From NCBI GenBank assembly GCA_016648135.1, contig JADDOH010024895.1:1-64000 (forward strand): DNA of 64,000 nucleotides, read 5' to 3'. A program made the translations under genes and the position numbers. Under the pieces are notes generated by a model, which saw only the letters and a program-made list of their open reading frames with translations, was not told where the DNA came from and made no database searches. Position 1 is the stretch's first letter, and every line of letters begins with the position of its first letter. This stretch comes from Agrypnia vestita (Eukaryota > Arthropoda > Insecta > Trichoptera > Phryganeidae). This document shows, piece after piece, positions 10,561 to 21,186 of the stretch.

Positions 10561-10814
10561 GTGGGCTTTGAAGTGTACCTGACGGAATTTGTGTACACGG
10601 TCGCGGTGTCTAAGATTAGACTGAATTCTGTTCTAAGGAGGTGTATTACCGTATAGAATGCACATTTATTGTCGATATCGAGGTATTGTGTCGTGGGGAT
10701 GAAAGCAGGCAAAACGTATACGAGTACCTGTAACACCGTAAATACATATATGCATAATGTTTCTTCTGCGAAAGAAAAACCGTGTAAGCGGATATATTAA
10801 TTAAGATAAATTAC

Positions 10815-10895
10815 AAAAGTCTTACAGAGACGAAGAAATTTATATTAGAAACCTTCATATATGGAAGTTTTTATAGGGTGGGTGGGTATATCTAT
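10815..10895. mobile_element. MITE family B, left-end fragment
   Basis: GTCTTACAGAGACGAAGAAATTTATATTAGAAA resembles the AGAGACGAAG terminus of family B, followed by CATATATGGAAGTTTTTATAGGGTGGGTGG, which is like the internal right side. It is probably an internally deleted copy. Confidence 0.45.
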
Positions 10896-11282
10896 CGCAA
10901 CAACATCCACACATTATCATATTTTTAATGTTGTATACATGTTTCAAATTAGTTTCCTTCATTTATTAAAATGGAATATGCCAGAGACATCTATAGTCCT
11001 TTACATGACATAGTCTACATCAGGCGCGTGCAGAGAGAACATTGAAGCATAACTTTTTTGTAAACGTAAATTTTGTAAAAAAAAAAATAGAAATCAAATA
11101 TTTACGCTACAGATTCTTATGATATATCAAAATTTGAATACTATGATAACAATTTTGATACAAATATTGCGAAATATATGTTGTATTCAAATTTTTTCCA
11201 AATAATTGGTCACGTAAAAGTCATGCTGCCATGTTCTCACTGCATGCCCCTGTTATACATAGATTTTCGCTGTATTTTCGTT

Positions 11283-11565
11283 TATTTATTTATTTATTTA
11301 TTTGGAATTCAACGGCGTTATTTACATGACAGAATTACATTACAACAAACAAATTAAACAAATAAAGACAGAAGTAATGTTATGTGAGAGTAAATAAGTA
11401 TGAGTATTTGTGTATGTGAGTGTTCGTGTTTGCGTGTGTATGTATGTGTGTAACCACCTTAGGTTTCCAGGATATTTGTCGTAAAATATATCGAAATTGG
11501 ACTTTCTCTGCAGTCTGACAGCAATCTATTGACAACATCATTATTCTCGTAATTAGTTAATTTTT
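11283..11565 (-). mobile_element. Probable LINE 3' end with (TTTA)n and GT-rich microsatellite
   Basis: (TTTA)n at 11283-11305 would be the A-rich tail of a minus-strand retrotransposon. A GT-rich run follows at 11395-11452. On the minus strand a frame reads ENNDVVNRLLSDCRESPISI and ends at a stop near 11463; it may be the tail of the element ORF, but I cannot identify it. Confidence 0.4.
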
Positions 11566-11567
11566 TT

Positions 11568-11735
11568 AAACTAGCCGTTTAAAAAAACCCGCGAAAAATC
11601 ATAGCAAATTTGGTGGGCGACCATTGCGTGTTATGCGCTGATTGCGTTTCACACTCTTATTATATTAAGTTGTAATTCCGGCTTCGTTCCAGCAAGTTAC
11701 GGACAGACAACGAAATAATTATATTTAGATTAGAT
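11568..11735. repeat. Dispersed repeat shared with 28450-28640 (Helitron-like end?)
   Basis: ACTAGCCGTTTAAAAAAACCC then GCGAAAAATC, CGTGTTATGCGCTGATTGCGT, GTTGTAATTCC and GTTACGGACAGACAACGAAA occur in the same order at 28455-28630. The GACAGACA end and CTAG-flanked GC-rich end are common on dispersed insect repeats. Helitron assignment is a guess. Confidence 0.45.
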
Positions 11736-11929
11736 TTGTGGGATGTGAGTAAGCAACGGTGCGTGATTTCGGCGTATGGAGACGCTGTAGGTGATACTTG
11801 TAATAATATCTGGACAGTTGATTTGGTTATCGTAGAAGTTTCATTATATTGATAGTACTATATTTTAATATTTAATTTAAATATTGATCGAAATTAATAA
11901 ACCAGTGAAAAAAATTGAAATCTGTGAGA

Positions 11930-12110
11930 TATAGATTATTTAAGTTTACGTATTTTAGAGCGGAACGAATATGGCCTATTTCGCCTGTGACGTCATTTGA
12001 CCTAGTCGAGATCGTCGCAACCACAGCCAATAAGCGCACACGAGCCGCGTCGCGTAGGTTAAGTGACGTCACACGCTGGAAGGTCCTATGAAACGAAATT
12101 ATTTTTGCAA
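11930..12110. promoter_or_regulatory. Island with two perfect CRE palindromes and a CCAAT box
   Basis: TGACGTCA occurs at 11988-11995 and at 12064-12071, flanking CCAAT at 12027-12031 and a CGCGTCGCG-like patch. The background is AT-rich, so two copies of this 8-mer within 85 bp are unlikely by chance. There is no obvious gene start next to it. It could be an enhancer, an unannotated promoter or transposon-derived. Confidence 0.3.
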
Positions 12111-12257
12111 CTTTTAAAGTCCCATAACTTTTTCATTTGTAGAGCTATTTTAATGATTCTTTCACATTTGCTTTTTATTTTACTTATTTTTTTATAATTA
12201 ATCTATAAATAATGGAAACTTCTTCATTACCCGTATCCACTCAGTACCTATATCGGT

Positions 12258-12360
12258 AATTTTAATTTATTTAATTTATTTTTTATTATTTATTTATTAT
12301 TTATTATTTATTTATTATTATTATTTATTATTTATTTAATTTATTTTAAATATTTTTAAA
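12258..12360. repeat. (TTTA)n/(TTA)n low-complexity tract
   Basis: About 100 bp of alternating TTTATTTA and ATTATTATT units. Confidence 0.8.
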
Positions 12361-12490
12361 AATTGTTCACAATAAAAATAAACAACAAAATTTTTCATAT
12401 TTTCTGTTTACTTATCACCTACAAACAATTATTATCTTTGTACTTTTACATAGAAATTAAACCAATTAATTACACCAACACAACACTAGA

Positions 12491-12776
12491 ATGGCTCAAA
12501 ATTATCACATAACACACGCCAAAACAAAAACAGGACAATCCCGACTAAATTGCAACGGAATAAAACTATACAATGATCTGCCACAACAGACCAAACAACT
12601 GACCACTGACAAATTCAAAACAGATGTGACAAAAATATTAGAACTCGGCCAACTATAAAAAAATTACCTTGTATCTAAATTATATTATTATATTTTCTTA
12701 TATTGAATCATGTAAAAATGTTACCCATAAACCTCTTAGGTTTCCATTACTTTTTAAATAAAAAAAAATAAAAAAA
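12491..12776 (+). mobile_element. LINE ORF2 C-terminal fragment and 3' tail
   Basis: A frame from ATG at 12491 to TAA at 12656-12658 encodes 55 residues containing TKTGQSRLNCNGIKLYNDLP and TTDKFKTDVTKIL. The pattern GIKLYNDLP followed some residues later by DKFKTDV...L is the conserved end of CR1/Jockey-group non-LTR reverse transcriptase ORFs. After the stop come about 100 bp of 3' UTR, including CTCTTAGGTTTCC, and an A-rich tail at 12757-12776. It is 5'-truncated, so it is dead on arrival. Confidence 0.7.
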
Positions 12777-12864
12777 TGCAATTACGGTAAATTCTTTGTA
12801 AACCGTTCACGCGTTGCGCGGCCGGCCGTTGTTCCGGGGAAATCCTGACTATTTTCTGTATTTA

Positions 12865-13082
12865 GTTTTCTGGGATATTCTGCCGTGTATAACTGACCTC
12901 TCTGGCCGACGTTTGGATCCCATTACACAGTCCATCATCAGGACGGGTGTGACGAGTATGTGCTGATGTTAAGGTTAAGTATTGGCTTGAAAATACTCAT
13001 CACATCAGCCCTGTGATGAACCCTGCAATGGCATCCATTGGCCAGAGAGGCCAGATAGACATGGCAGAATATCCCAGAAAAG
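12865..13082. mobile_element. Foldback element with arms of about 90 bp
   Basis: The left arm TTTTCTGGGATATTCTGCCG onward, with CCTCTCTGGCC, matches the reverse complement of the right arm ending GGCAGAATATCCCAGAAAAG, with CCAGAGAGGCC. The inner ends pair as GTGACGAGTA with TACTCATCAC around a spacer of about 35 bp. It has no coding capacity. No second copy was seen in the window, so this is a single foldback of unknown family. Confidence 0.7.
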
Positions 13083-13379
13083 TACACAAGTAAATCTAAT
13101 TACATTCTTTATCCTGACTATGTTTGTTAAAATGCGGTGAGGGCGGCGAGCGGTCATATTAACACCATATAGAACGCATATTTATTTTCAGTATTGGTCA
13201 TGGGGATGAAATTTGATCGACATAAATAAATGTTAGTAATAGAATTTTATTGTGTACCAATAATCTTGCATTTTATGAGATACTTTTAGTTTTAGATCCG
13301 ATAATTTAGTACATAACTCTATTAAATTTACTATTTCGATATATTTTCAAAAATAATCAATAACAAAACAAAATAATCA

Positions 13380-14107
13380 ATGTAATATGTTACGCAGATG
13401 ACGCAGCGATAATAGCAGAGTCTTGAACTTGCAGAGAATGCAGTACAAATTCCACATCATCACAAGGACTTAATATGTCAATAGCAATCAGCAACACTAA
13501 AAGTTTGACAATATCAAAACAACCAACAAGGTGTAAGCTGAGTATTGATGATGAGCCTGTGGAACAAGTCGTGAGATTCAGATACTCAGGTGTAGAAATC
13601 TGTAGCCATAGCGATCTGTACATCAAAGTCCGAGAGCAAGTTAACAAAGCATCCATCGTACCAGGGTGTCTCAAGAATTTGGTCTGGAAAAACAAAAATA
13701 TGCGTATTGAAAGTAAGGTCAAAATATACAAGATATGCGTGCGACCTATTATGACATACGCTGTAGAGACGCGGGCTGACGCTGTCCGCACCAAAGAACT
13801 CCTCAGAACAACTGAAATGAAGGTGCTGAGATCCATTACAGAAAATAATCTACGTGACCGTGAGCAAAATGAAGACATACTTGCAAAACAGAGGACATAT
13901 CACGATGGAGATTCTGGCGGGATCACGTAGCCAGAATGGACAGTGACTCGTGCATACAGCAGCGAATGAAATCCCCTCTTGACGAAGCCTACCGGAAAGA
14001 CCATCGAAAAGGTGGAGGGATAGCTGAACCTCATCATCCCAGTAAGCGTAGTTTTCTGTAGCACCGATCAACAGATCTACGAATAGAAAAAGAAGAAGAA
14101 GAAGATA
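13380..14107 (+). mobile_element. 5'-truncated LINE (RTE-like reverse transcriptase)
   Basis: Begins inside the reverse transcriptase at the YADD catalytic box (CYADDAAIIAES, codons at 13388-13423), meets a TGA at 13424-13426, and continues in the same frame through the thumb/connection region (13475-13930). The 3' end has further breaks and terminates in (AAGAAG)n at 14088-14107, a typical LINE tail. The 5' truncation near the catalytic box is the usual result of aborted reverse transcription. Confidence 0.88.
13475..13930 (+). pseudogene. Non-LTR reverse transcriptase C-terminal fragment
   Basis: This 151-codon frame holds PTRCKLSIDDEPVEQVVRF, a GVEI-SHSDLY segment, the KVKIYKICVRPIMTYAVETR block and a TTEMKVLRSITENNLRDREQ tail. 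I recognise this order as the region after the palm domain of RTE-type LINE polyproteins, which would act on target DNA together with an upstream endonuclease. The part N-terminal to the YADD box is missing, a TGA precedes the frame, and the normal C-terminal arginine-rich domain is lost after HDGDSGG. Not functional. Confidence 0.85.
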
Positions 14108-14163
14108 TATTTTCAATTAATTTTTTTGTTCGTGATAACTTCAGTATACACCTACTCGTTATA

Positions 14164-15450
14164 TTAGGTCCTTACATATGAAATTGGCGTTTTGCCGGAC
14201 TGGCAAATTTGATCTCAAATATCTTCTCTTTGGTTAGGAATTCCAAATCCAAGTTTATACAGCTATTTACTCATGTATTTGTGTTTTGAAAATTATAATT
14301 TATTTGTTTTTTCCTCAATTGTTTTTTTCTTTGCGTCACTCAGTTTACAAAATGAAAAACTTGAAATATCGCGTTATTTACGAATACGAGTTCCACCGTG
14401 GCACCAGTGCTGCAGAAACGGCTCGAAGGATTAATGATGTGTATGGCGACGGTGCCGCAAAAGAAAACACAGTGCGTTTTTGGTTCCAACGTTTTCGTTC
14501 TGGAAATTTCGACCTGCAGAACAAGCCCCGTGGACGGCCGGAGACCAAAGTTGATAATGAAGAATTGAAGGCTATTGTGGAAGCGGATCCATCGCAAACC
14601 ACATCCGAGTTAGCTGCAGGCTGCGGTGTTAGTGATAAAACTGTTTTAATCCACTTGAAGCAAATTGGTAAGGTGAAAAAGCTTGAAAGGTGGGTACCTC
14701 ACGAATTGAGTGAAGCAAATCAACAAACGCGCGTTGACTGCTGCGTTGCATTACTCAACTGGCACAATAATGAAGGGATTTTAAATCGAATCATTACCTG
14801 TGATGAAAAGTGGATCCTGTACGATAATCGGAAGCGCTCATCGCAATGGCTGAACCCTGCCGAACCAGCCAAACCATGCCCCAAGCGAAAATTGACTCCA
14901 AAAAAGTTACTTGTGAGCGTTTGGTGGACTAGTGCTGGTGTCGTTCACTACAGCTTTCTTAAATCTGGCCAGACGATTATGGCAGATGTCTATTGTCAGC
15001 AACTGCAAACCATGATGGAAAAGCTAGCTGCTAAATAACCGAGGCTGGTTAATCGCTCTAGGCCACTGCTGCTTCATGATAACGCTAGACCACACGCTGC
15101 ATAACAGACGGCTACCAAATTAGAGGAGCTTCAATTGGAATGTCTAAGACATTCACCGTACTCTCCGGACCTTGCCCCAACAGATTACCATTTTTTTCGA
15201 AATTTGGATAACTTCTTGCAAAGGAAAAAATTCAACTCCGATGGGGGCAGTCCAAACCGCCTTCAAAGATTTTATTGATTCCCGTCCGAATGGTTTTTTT
15301 AGTAAAGGGATCGATGAACTACCTATGAGATGGCAAAAGTGCATAAATAGCAATGGTACATACTTTGATTAAATAAATATATTATAATTAAAAAAAATCG
15401 GCTTTATGTTCCTCCCATACTAAACGCCAATTTCATATGTAAGGACCTAA
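14164..15450 (+). mobile_element. mariner DNA transposon, copy 2 (ends intact)
   Basis: Both termini are perfect matches to each other over the outer repeat (TTAGGTCCTTACATATGAAA at 14164 and its complement ending at 15450), flanked by TA at 14162-14163 and 15451-15452. Length is 1287 bp. The gene inside is inactivated by point changes, but the ends look competent, so it could in principle be moved by transposase made elsewhere. Confidence 0.95.
14352..15372 (+). pseudogene. mariner transposase with two stops and one frameshift (copy 2)
   Basis: Start ATG at 14352 (MKNLKYRVIY). DNA-binding helix-turn-helix region, GRPETK linker, WVPHEL and first aspartate (TCDEKW) are intact. A CAA-to-TAA change at 15036-15038 stops the frame after LAAK; a second, also CAA-to-TAA, is at 15102-15104 just after the second catalytic motif (LHDNARPH). 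An extra G in the run at 15243-15247 then shifts the frame. The third aspartate motif reads YSPDLAPTDYHFF, the canonical form. Apart from these three lesions it closely matches copy 3, suggesting recent insertion and recent decay. Confidence 0.94.
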
Positions 15451-15499
15451 TATATTTTTTAAATTCAGAGGACATTTTAATAAACATTCTACATTATTA

Positions 15500-15835
15500 A
15501 TTTTAATTGTCTAATCAGTCTGGGGCTGGACTTTAAATAGCTTTTTTCCGTTTGAAGCTATCAACCGGCCCTTGAGCAGAATACTCGGAAACACTCTCAA
15601 GGTAAAAGCCCTTACGGAGCTTTCTGGCTTGCTTCATATATTTCGGTGTAATCAAATTAAGATAAAACAACGCAAAGTGGAAGGAAGACCTATTTGAATG
15701 TGGAGAATGAATTCCTCGGCTGCTATTTCCCTCTCCTTCCCCCTTATTTCGAGATCCTTAAACCCACCCTTATTCCTACACTCGCTTTTACCCTTCAGAG
15801 CCGTATTTATTATCAGATTAATTCGGGTCTTTTTA
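15500..15835. other. GC-richer complex block; candidate conserved element
   Basis: Non-repetitive sequence of higher complexity (GGGGCTGGACTTTAAATAGC, CTCGGCTGCTATTTCCCTC) without an open frame of note. Possible regulatory element. Confidence 0.3.
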
Positions 15836-16430
15836 TTCTGACGTCTATTATATGGGTCTATTGAAAAGCAGTTATGGGCCCTTACGAGATATATTATTTT
15901 TTACAATGGCCTGCGTCTCCTTGAAAACTGAGCTCCACAAAAACAGATTTATTTATGTATAAATAAACAGAAAATTAGATTTTAATTGTTTGAATCCCAC
16001 CAACGAATAATTTAGTCGCTGGCGAAACACCGTCAACGTTTAGAATCCTGTTGTTTTTTTAATGTATTTAAGTAAATACATATTACCTACTTAAAAGATT
16101 TTTTGCTGGCGTTATCGGCTGAACTATTCAAAACCCATATAAATCTCTGAACTTGTTCGTTGTCCTAAGATATTGTATTATATTTGTGTACAAACATTTA
16201 TTATGTTTTAATCTTATTAATGATATAGTACTCCAAAAGATGTTGTTTTTGTTATCCAGTGAACGATATCCAGTATTCTAATTAAAAATATATGTATTCA
16301 ATTCTTAAAGAGGACAATAAAGTATGTTTGTGTCGCTGTTGACAAAACAGTTCTAACTAACTGTTGTGAATATCCACTCGAATAAGAAAGCTTTTAAAAT
16401 ATACTTGATTTAGTATTACAAATATTATTC
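15836..16430. other. AT-rich, nothing recognised
   Basis: No coding or repeat signal that I can support. Confidence 0.5.
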
Positions 16431-16715
16431 ATCATCATCACTCTTGGCACTACGACCCTTGGTGGGTCATGGCCTCCTCAATAATTTTCCTCCACTCATC
16501 TCGGTCTAGTGCCAGCTCTCTCCAGTTCCGAAACTCTAAGGCAGAGATATCTTTGAGAACGTTGTCACTCCATCTTAATTTTGGCCTTCCTAAGCTCCTT
16601 CGCCCTATTGGCCTTGAGTTCAGCAGGGACTTTAGTGGTTGATGCTCGGACATTCTCTCCACATGACCCAGCCACCGAAGTCTTCCCAGTTTTATAAATT
16701 TTGTGACTTTAGGCT
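16430..16715 (-). mobile_element. LINE 3' end (RTE-like ORF C-terminus plus tail)
   Basis: On the minus strand a continuous frame reads PKVTKFIKLGRLRWLGHVER, then RMSEHQPLKSLLNSRPIGRR, SLGRPKLRWSDNVLKDISAL and ends EWRKIIEEAMTHQGS-stop at 16450. LRWLGHVER, GRPKLRW and the EWRKIIEEA-HQG ending are hallmark blocks of the C-terminus of RTE-type LINE polyproteins. ATGATGATGATG follows, the usual short tail. This is the best preserved LINE end in the window. It belongs to a different subfamily from the element at 13.4 kb. Confidence 0.88.
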
Positions 16716-17530
16716 CCTTAAATAGAGTATAGAGCTCTTGTTATAACGTATATTTTTACTATACCAAAATTTTTATACCAAAAATTTTGTTATTTTATCA
16801 GAAATTTCGTTTTAGTAGATTACGCAGTGCTTATAGTGATTTGAAAACAATTAATTTCATTAGCAAATTGAATCAACAAAAATACAAACAGAATTGAATA
16901 CACATTGTTCGCATTCGTTGAAAATTTGCTACAAGTTTGTATTTATTATTCATACCATTTTAACATGGTACCAATCAATCAAACTAAAAAAACGAACAGT
17001 ATTTTTTTTGCAAACTATTCATGAAATCTATTATATGCGTAGCAAATAAATAATCAAACATACGTTTATCCAAATTTGAATTGGGTAGTTGATATTCTTA
17101 CGTTCAAAGTACACTTTTTAACATTGTATTTTTTTACATTTTACGTTGAAATTTAAAGTAAAAAAATGAGACAATTATTCAAGTTTCAATGTTTAGAACA
17201 TAAACTCGTATTGGCGTTGTTGAAATTCATAAACCTTTTTCTCTCATAATATTTATTTACATTTATATTTTAAACTTTTGTCTTGCCTATTATAAATAGC
17301 ACGGTTTTACTAACATAGTAGTCTAAAATATGTATTATATACGTATTATGTATATGGAACGTATTATGGAACAAAAATAAAATTGCGCGGTGAAAAGCAA
17401 TATAAGTAATCTACGTTCACAATCGGTTATAAGATTGAATTATGTCCTATTTGAATAATTATAAAAATATGCTTTCATTTGAATTGCTCTCACAATACGA
17501 TAAACATTTGCATAACACTTACCAAGATAT
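16716..17530. other. AT-rich, nothing recognised
   Basis: Only A/T tracts and short palindromic TA runs. Confidence 0.5.
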
Positions 17531-17534
17531 ATTA

Positions 17535-17725
17535 TAGATGTCTCATAGAGACGAAGCTATATTTTTATCTGAGAAAGTAGGTACTGAAGTATTTTTGTAT
17601 GCCTGGCGATCTATCGTCCACCTGGCTTAAATGATCACACTTACTTACACAATCTAACGTTCACATTTCCACACATGATAGAGTACCACATCTATAAAAT
17701 TTTTGGAAGTTGTATATATGCTTAA
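17535..17725. mobile_element. MITE family B, left half
   Basis: TCTCATAGAGACGAAGCTAT, then TGATCACACTTACTTACACAATCTAACGTTCACA and AATTTTTGGAAGTTGTATATA align in order with the left half of 7978-8357. The right half is missing. Confidence 0.65.
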
Positions 17726-18139
17726 CCTTCACAACTTGTTTCGTATGTGAGTTGTATTTTAATTACTGACATCTGCAGACCAAAGCTTTTTCATTCCCAT
17801 AATCCAATTCAGATATCACTATTGATAATATGGTGTCAGTTTGAACATACTCAAAATATTCTGAATCATAACACTTACCTTGGGGATTTGAATCAGTACA
17901 GAGGCATATTTTTTTTTAAATTGCTAATATTAATTATTAATTAGAATGAATTAATTATAATGCTGATACCTATGCATTGTACAATTATACAACACCAATG
18001 TGTTATGAAGCTTTTAGCTTTGCGTACATTTCTTTAAGAAACAAGTATTCTCAATATTAATTTGGCATTACGTAACACTTTTTTCTCAAATATTCAAAAT
18101 ATTCAAGGCATTAAGTATAATAGATATCTACAGCTTTTT
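17726..18139. other. AT-rich, nothing recognised
   Basis: The 65-codon frame at 17747-17944 has no family signature. Confidence 0.45.
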
Positions 18140-18440
18140 GACATCGTCCCAGGCTGTCGGAGTAGAAGCTTTTATAATTAATGAGTCAGGTGGTAGATCG
18201 GTGGTATTCCTGAGAAGATTAAGTCGTTAAATGCAAATTACCTTAATGAAACTCCTTCGTAGGACCCGCAGCCTCCCCGCCAACTAATGGCATGTTTATC
18301 TTTGACAGTATTTTGATTATCTCATTCCGATCCCAATTAAATTAGCATCCCCTCTGTATTTTTATAGTATCCGTCAGTTTACGGGTGTAACTGAAACGAG
18401 GGTTTGTTTTCAAAGGTCGTTTTTGTCTTTTCGCTTAAGT
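18140..18440. other. Complex non-repetitive block; candidate conserved element
   Basis: Contains ATTA/TAAT homeodomain-type cores (CCCAATTAAATTAGC) beside GC-rich runs (CCCGCAGCCTCCCCGCC). No long open frame. Possible enhancer. Confidence 0.3.
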
Positions 18441-18894
18441 GTGAGTAATTTTATTTAGGAATGAAAAATATTTTCATTTTTTAATAAATTTAATTAACTC
18501 TTCTTTTTTAAAACCTGGTTAATTAACGCAAAATACGACGATAATTAATTTTTTCTGATGAAAATGTATATATCCTCATTTTTTTTAATGAACTTTTATC
18601 AACATTATTACGAAAATTCTTTGAAGCATTTGCTAAAGAAAAACAGCCAAATTAACTACGGTCAGGGTTGTTCGTAAGAAAATAAATTGTTTAATATTAA
18701 CACAAATTAGACGCGATGGCTTCAACGATCAACGAGTCTGTATGGGAGAAAATAGATGAACATGGACGAAGTAAAATTTGTATCCTTTGTCGTATTCCCA
18801 CGACGAAATAATATTAATAATAATTAATTTTTTTGCTAACATAATTAGTTTACATCAGAGTGCTTTCACAAATTTTAACATATTTTTCGGGAAT

Positions 18895-19095
18895 TACACT
18901 CAGCCCACTTCTATGGCGGCAAGCAGAGATGTGAGCATGTGGGCAATACGAGTAAGTAAACACGTCTCTCGCGCTGACCATGCCCCTGTCATTGCCGCTG
19001 CCGGCGCTTCTTTCGCAGCGGTTTTTTGTGCGGAAGTCAAAGGACCGGCAACGCGAACTTTGACAGCTGTCAATATGCAGAATGATATCAATATG
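18895..19095. other. GC-rich island open on both strands
   Basis: The segment around 18955-19080 (CATTGCCGCTGCCGGCGCTT) is open in frames on both strands (107 codons plus, 63 codons minus). Neither frame contains a recognisable domain. I leave it as a GC-rich island of unknown role. Confidence 0.3.
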
Positions 19096-19159
19096 AACTG
19101 ATGAAAGTTATTTGGGATTCAAGAGACAAACGATTAGAATTCAACACTAATTTTAGTCA

Positions 19160-19225
19160 ATTTTATTAAATCTATTGAGCCTACATCTCTCCACTGCTGG
19201 ATACAGGCCTCTTCCATACCCTTCC
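19160..19225 (-). mobile_element. LINE 3' tail remnant
   Basis: On the minus strand this reads GAGGCCTGTATCCAGCAGTG then GAGAGATGTAGGCTC, the widely shared end of RTE-type LINEs in which the last codons encode a CIQQW-like motif. Confidence 0.5.
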
Positions 19226-19433
19226 ATCTTCAAATTCAATTTATATATTTCATAAAACTTCATAGAGAGTGTTAAATAAATATAAAGCGGCGATGTAAAT
19301 ACTTGCTGCCTTCAGTACTGCTAGACCAGGTTGCAAATAGTTACCTTTTAATTTTTTTCACATTAGTTATTCATCACCCATATAATATTTTTTTGTTTAG
19401 GTTTATGACTTTACTTCAATTTTTTGTTTTAAG

Positions 19434-21090
19434 TAGGGGAGATCCGCAATGAAACGGCCACTTTTATAAAAACTTCAATTTTGTTAAAACTATTGAAAAT
19501 AACTATTGAAAATAAAATTATTGATAAAATTAGTATAAAACAATAAAAAAATAGTTTTTGTAAAGGTCTCGATTTGTCCTTTTCAAAACACCGTCGCTTT
19601 GTAAAGGACAATGGTTGTTATGAAACAAACATAGGAATGAAATGAATGATTTATCAATTTAAACACAAATTTAACGATGCAGTAATTTTGGTAGGAAATA
19701 AATTCAAGCACACAGTAGTATTAGTATAATTATATTATTAGTGAAGATATGTAAATATTAATTATGAAAGTAAACAATTTTAATTATTTCAGTTGCAATT
19801 TTGACAGAAAAATTACGTATGCCTTTTATACTACATGTCTCGTGACACCATATAGAACAGAGAGCACATTTTCACCAGTCAACCTTACTTTTAGAATATT
19901 CTTCCGTACAAATTGCACAACAATTATTACCTGGCCGATTCATTGCGCACATTGTTTGCAAATCATGTGGCGAAAAATACTTGCGAATGACTTTAAATAA
20001 AAATAAGATTAATTATAATTATTTCTTCAATAGCATGTAAATATAATAACATAACATGAAGATACAAAATCCCAAGTAATATAATAAACGAATACTCATC
20101 TCAAGTGCCCTTGAGGTGAGTATTTGCGAAAACGGCGCTGTATAAATTATCCAAATATTATTATTATTAATGTACCTTTAAAATTGTTGACAAAAATCCC
20201 TTCCACACATAGAACTCGACAAATTGTCACATTCCATTGCCACAATTGCAATACTAATTATCAATCAAATTCTGTGATGCACAGAATATTGGGGACTGGT
20301 AATGAATATGGTTGTATGGTTGACATTTTCGTCGACGGTCTGGAGTTTACACTTAAAGAGGCAATACTGCTTCGTTACTGACTTCAACTGTTAATATACA
20401 CATGTAATGGTGGGTAATATATATTTTTCATACACATTGCTGCTTTGTACTTTATATTTTTAATTTCTATACTTATGTTTTGGTGCTATTCCTGATACTT
20501 TTTATAATTTGCTACTTATAACTTATATTGTTTAATGTATGTTCTTTTTAATTTTATGATATATTTTTTAGGTAAAAGCCTATACATATTGCTGCTCTTT
20601 GCTTTATATTTTTAACTTTTATACTCATGTTTTGGTACTATTCCTGATACTTCATATTTTGCTACTTATAACTTATATTGTTTAATGTATATTCATTTTA
20701 ATTTTATGTTATATTTTTTATGTAAAAGCCTATACACATTGCTGCTCTTTACATTATATTTTTAACTTCCATACTCATGTTTTGGTGCTATACAGATATT
20801 GTTTAATGTATGTGCTTTATTTTATATTCTTTGTGTAAAAGCCTAATGGGCGTAAACAAATAAATAAATAAAATAAAAAAATAAAAAAGATTTCATTTAC
20901 CTTTTCTTATCGAAATCGACAATTGCGTGACGCTTTCGCACATCCCGCTGAAATGAACTGTCAGTGGTAGGGTATTGTCTATTAAGTTAGGTGCTGTCAA
21001 CGTAAAATTTTGAAGACTGGCGCGAATACTTTAGGAATAAAGGGTGTTGGCCGTTTCATAACCCGGCCGTTTCATAGCGGACCTCCCCTA
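19434..21090. mobile_element. TA-flanked terminal-inverted-repeat DNA element, about 1.66 kb
   Basis: The left end TAGGGGAGATCCGCAATGAA pairs with the right end, whose complement is TAGGGGAGGTCCGCTATGAA; similarity continues as ACGGCC. The outer TA on both sides fits a TA target duplication. The core ATGAAACGGCC is repeated inside the right end (21048-21058 and 21064-21075, inverted), a subterminal repeat. No transposase is recognised: the frames at 19764-20000 and 20124-20381 (78 and 85 codons) show no DDE motifs. It is probably a non-autonomous Tc1/mariner/pogo-type element, family unknown to me. Confidence 0.75.
20431..20880. repeat. Three-unit tandem array, period about 150 bp
   Basis: Units begin TACACATTGCTGCTTTG at 20431, TACATATTGCTGCTCTT at 20583 and TACACATTGCTGCTCTT at 20733, each running through TTTTGGTGCTATTCCTGATA and ATATTGTTTAATGTATG to GTAAAAGCCTA. 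The third unit is internally shortened. It ends TAAAAGCCTAATGGGCGTAA then (AATA)n at 20862-20880, which resembles a retrotransposon 3' tail, so the array may be the repeated 3' UTR of a LINE inserted inside the larger element. Confidence 0.75.
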
Positions 21091-21186
21091 TGCGTTGTAT
21101 CCTGGTAAAGGGTCATTGGCCCTATAATTTGTTCATAGTTCAATGGTGGTTTATTCATCTTTATAAGTGTTTTCCTGTTAATTATA

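Noticed and set aside
13390..14116. Minus-strand frames of 162 and 88 codons
   Set aside because: Shadows of the LINE reverse transcriptase read on the plus strand.
14340..14602. Minus-strand 85- and 74-codon frames, with equivalents at 4353-4615 and 49221-49483
   Set aside because: They recur in all three mariner copies because they are antisense to the conserved transposase N-terminus; not separate genes.
18895..19095. 107-codon plus-strand frame with alanine-rich C-terminus as a host exon
   Set aside because: Also open on the opposite strand, no recognisable domain, AT-rich N-terminal half; insufficient support.
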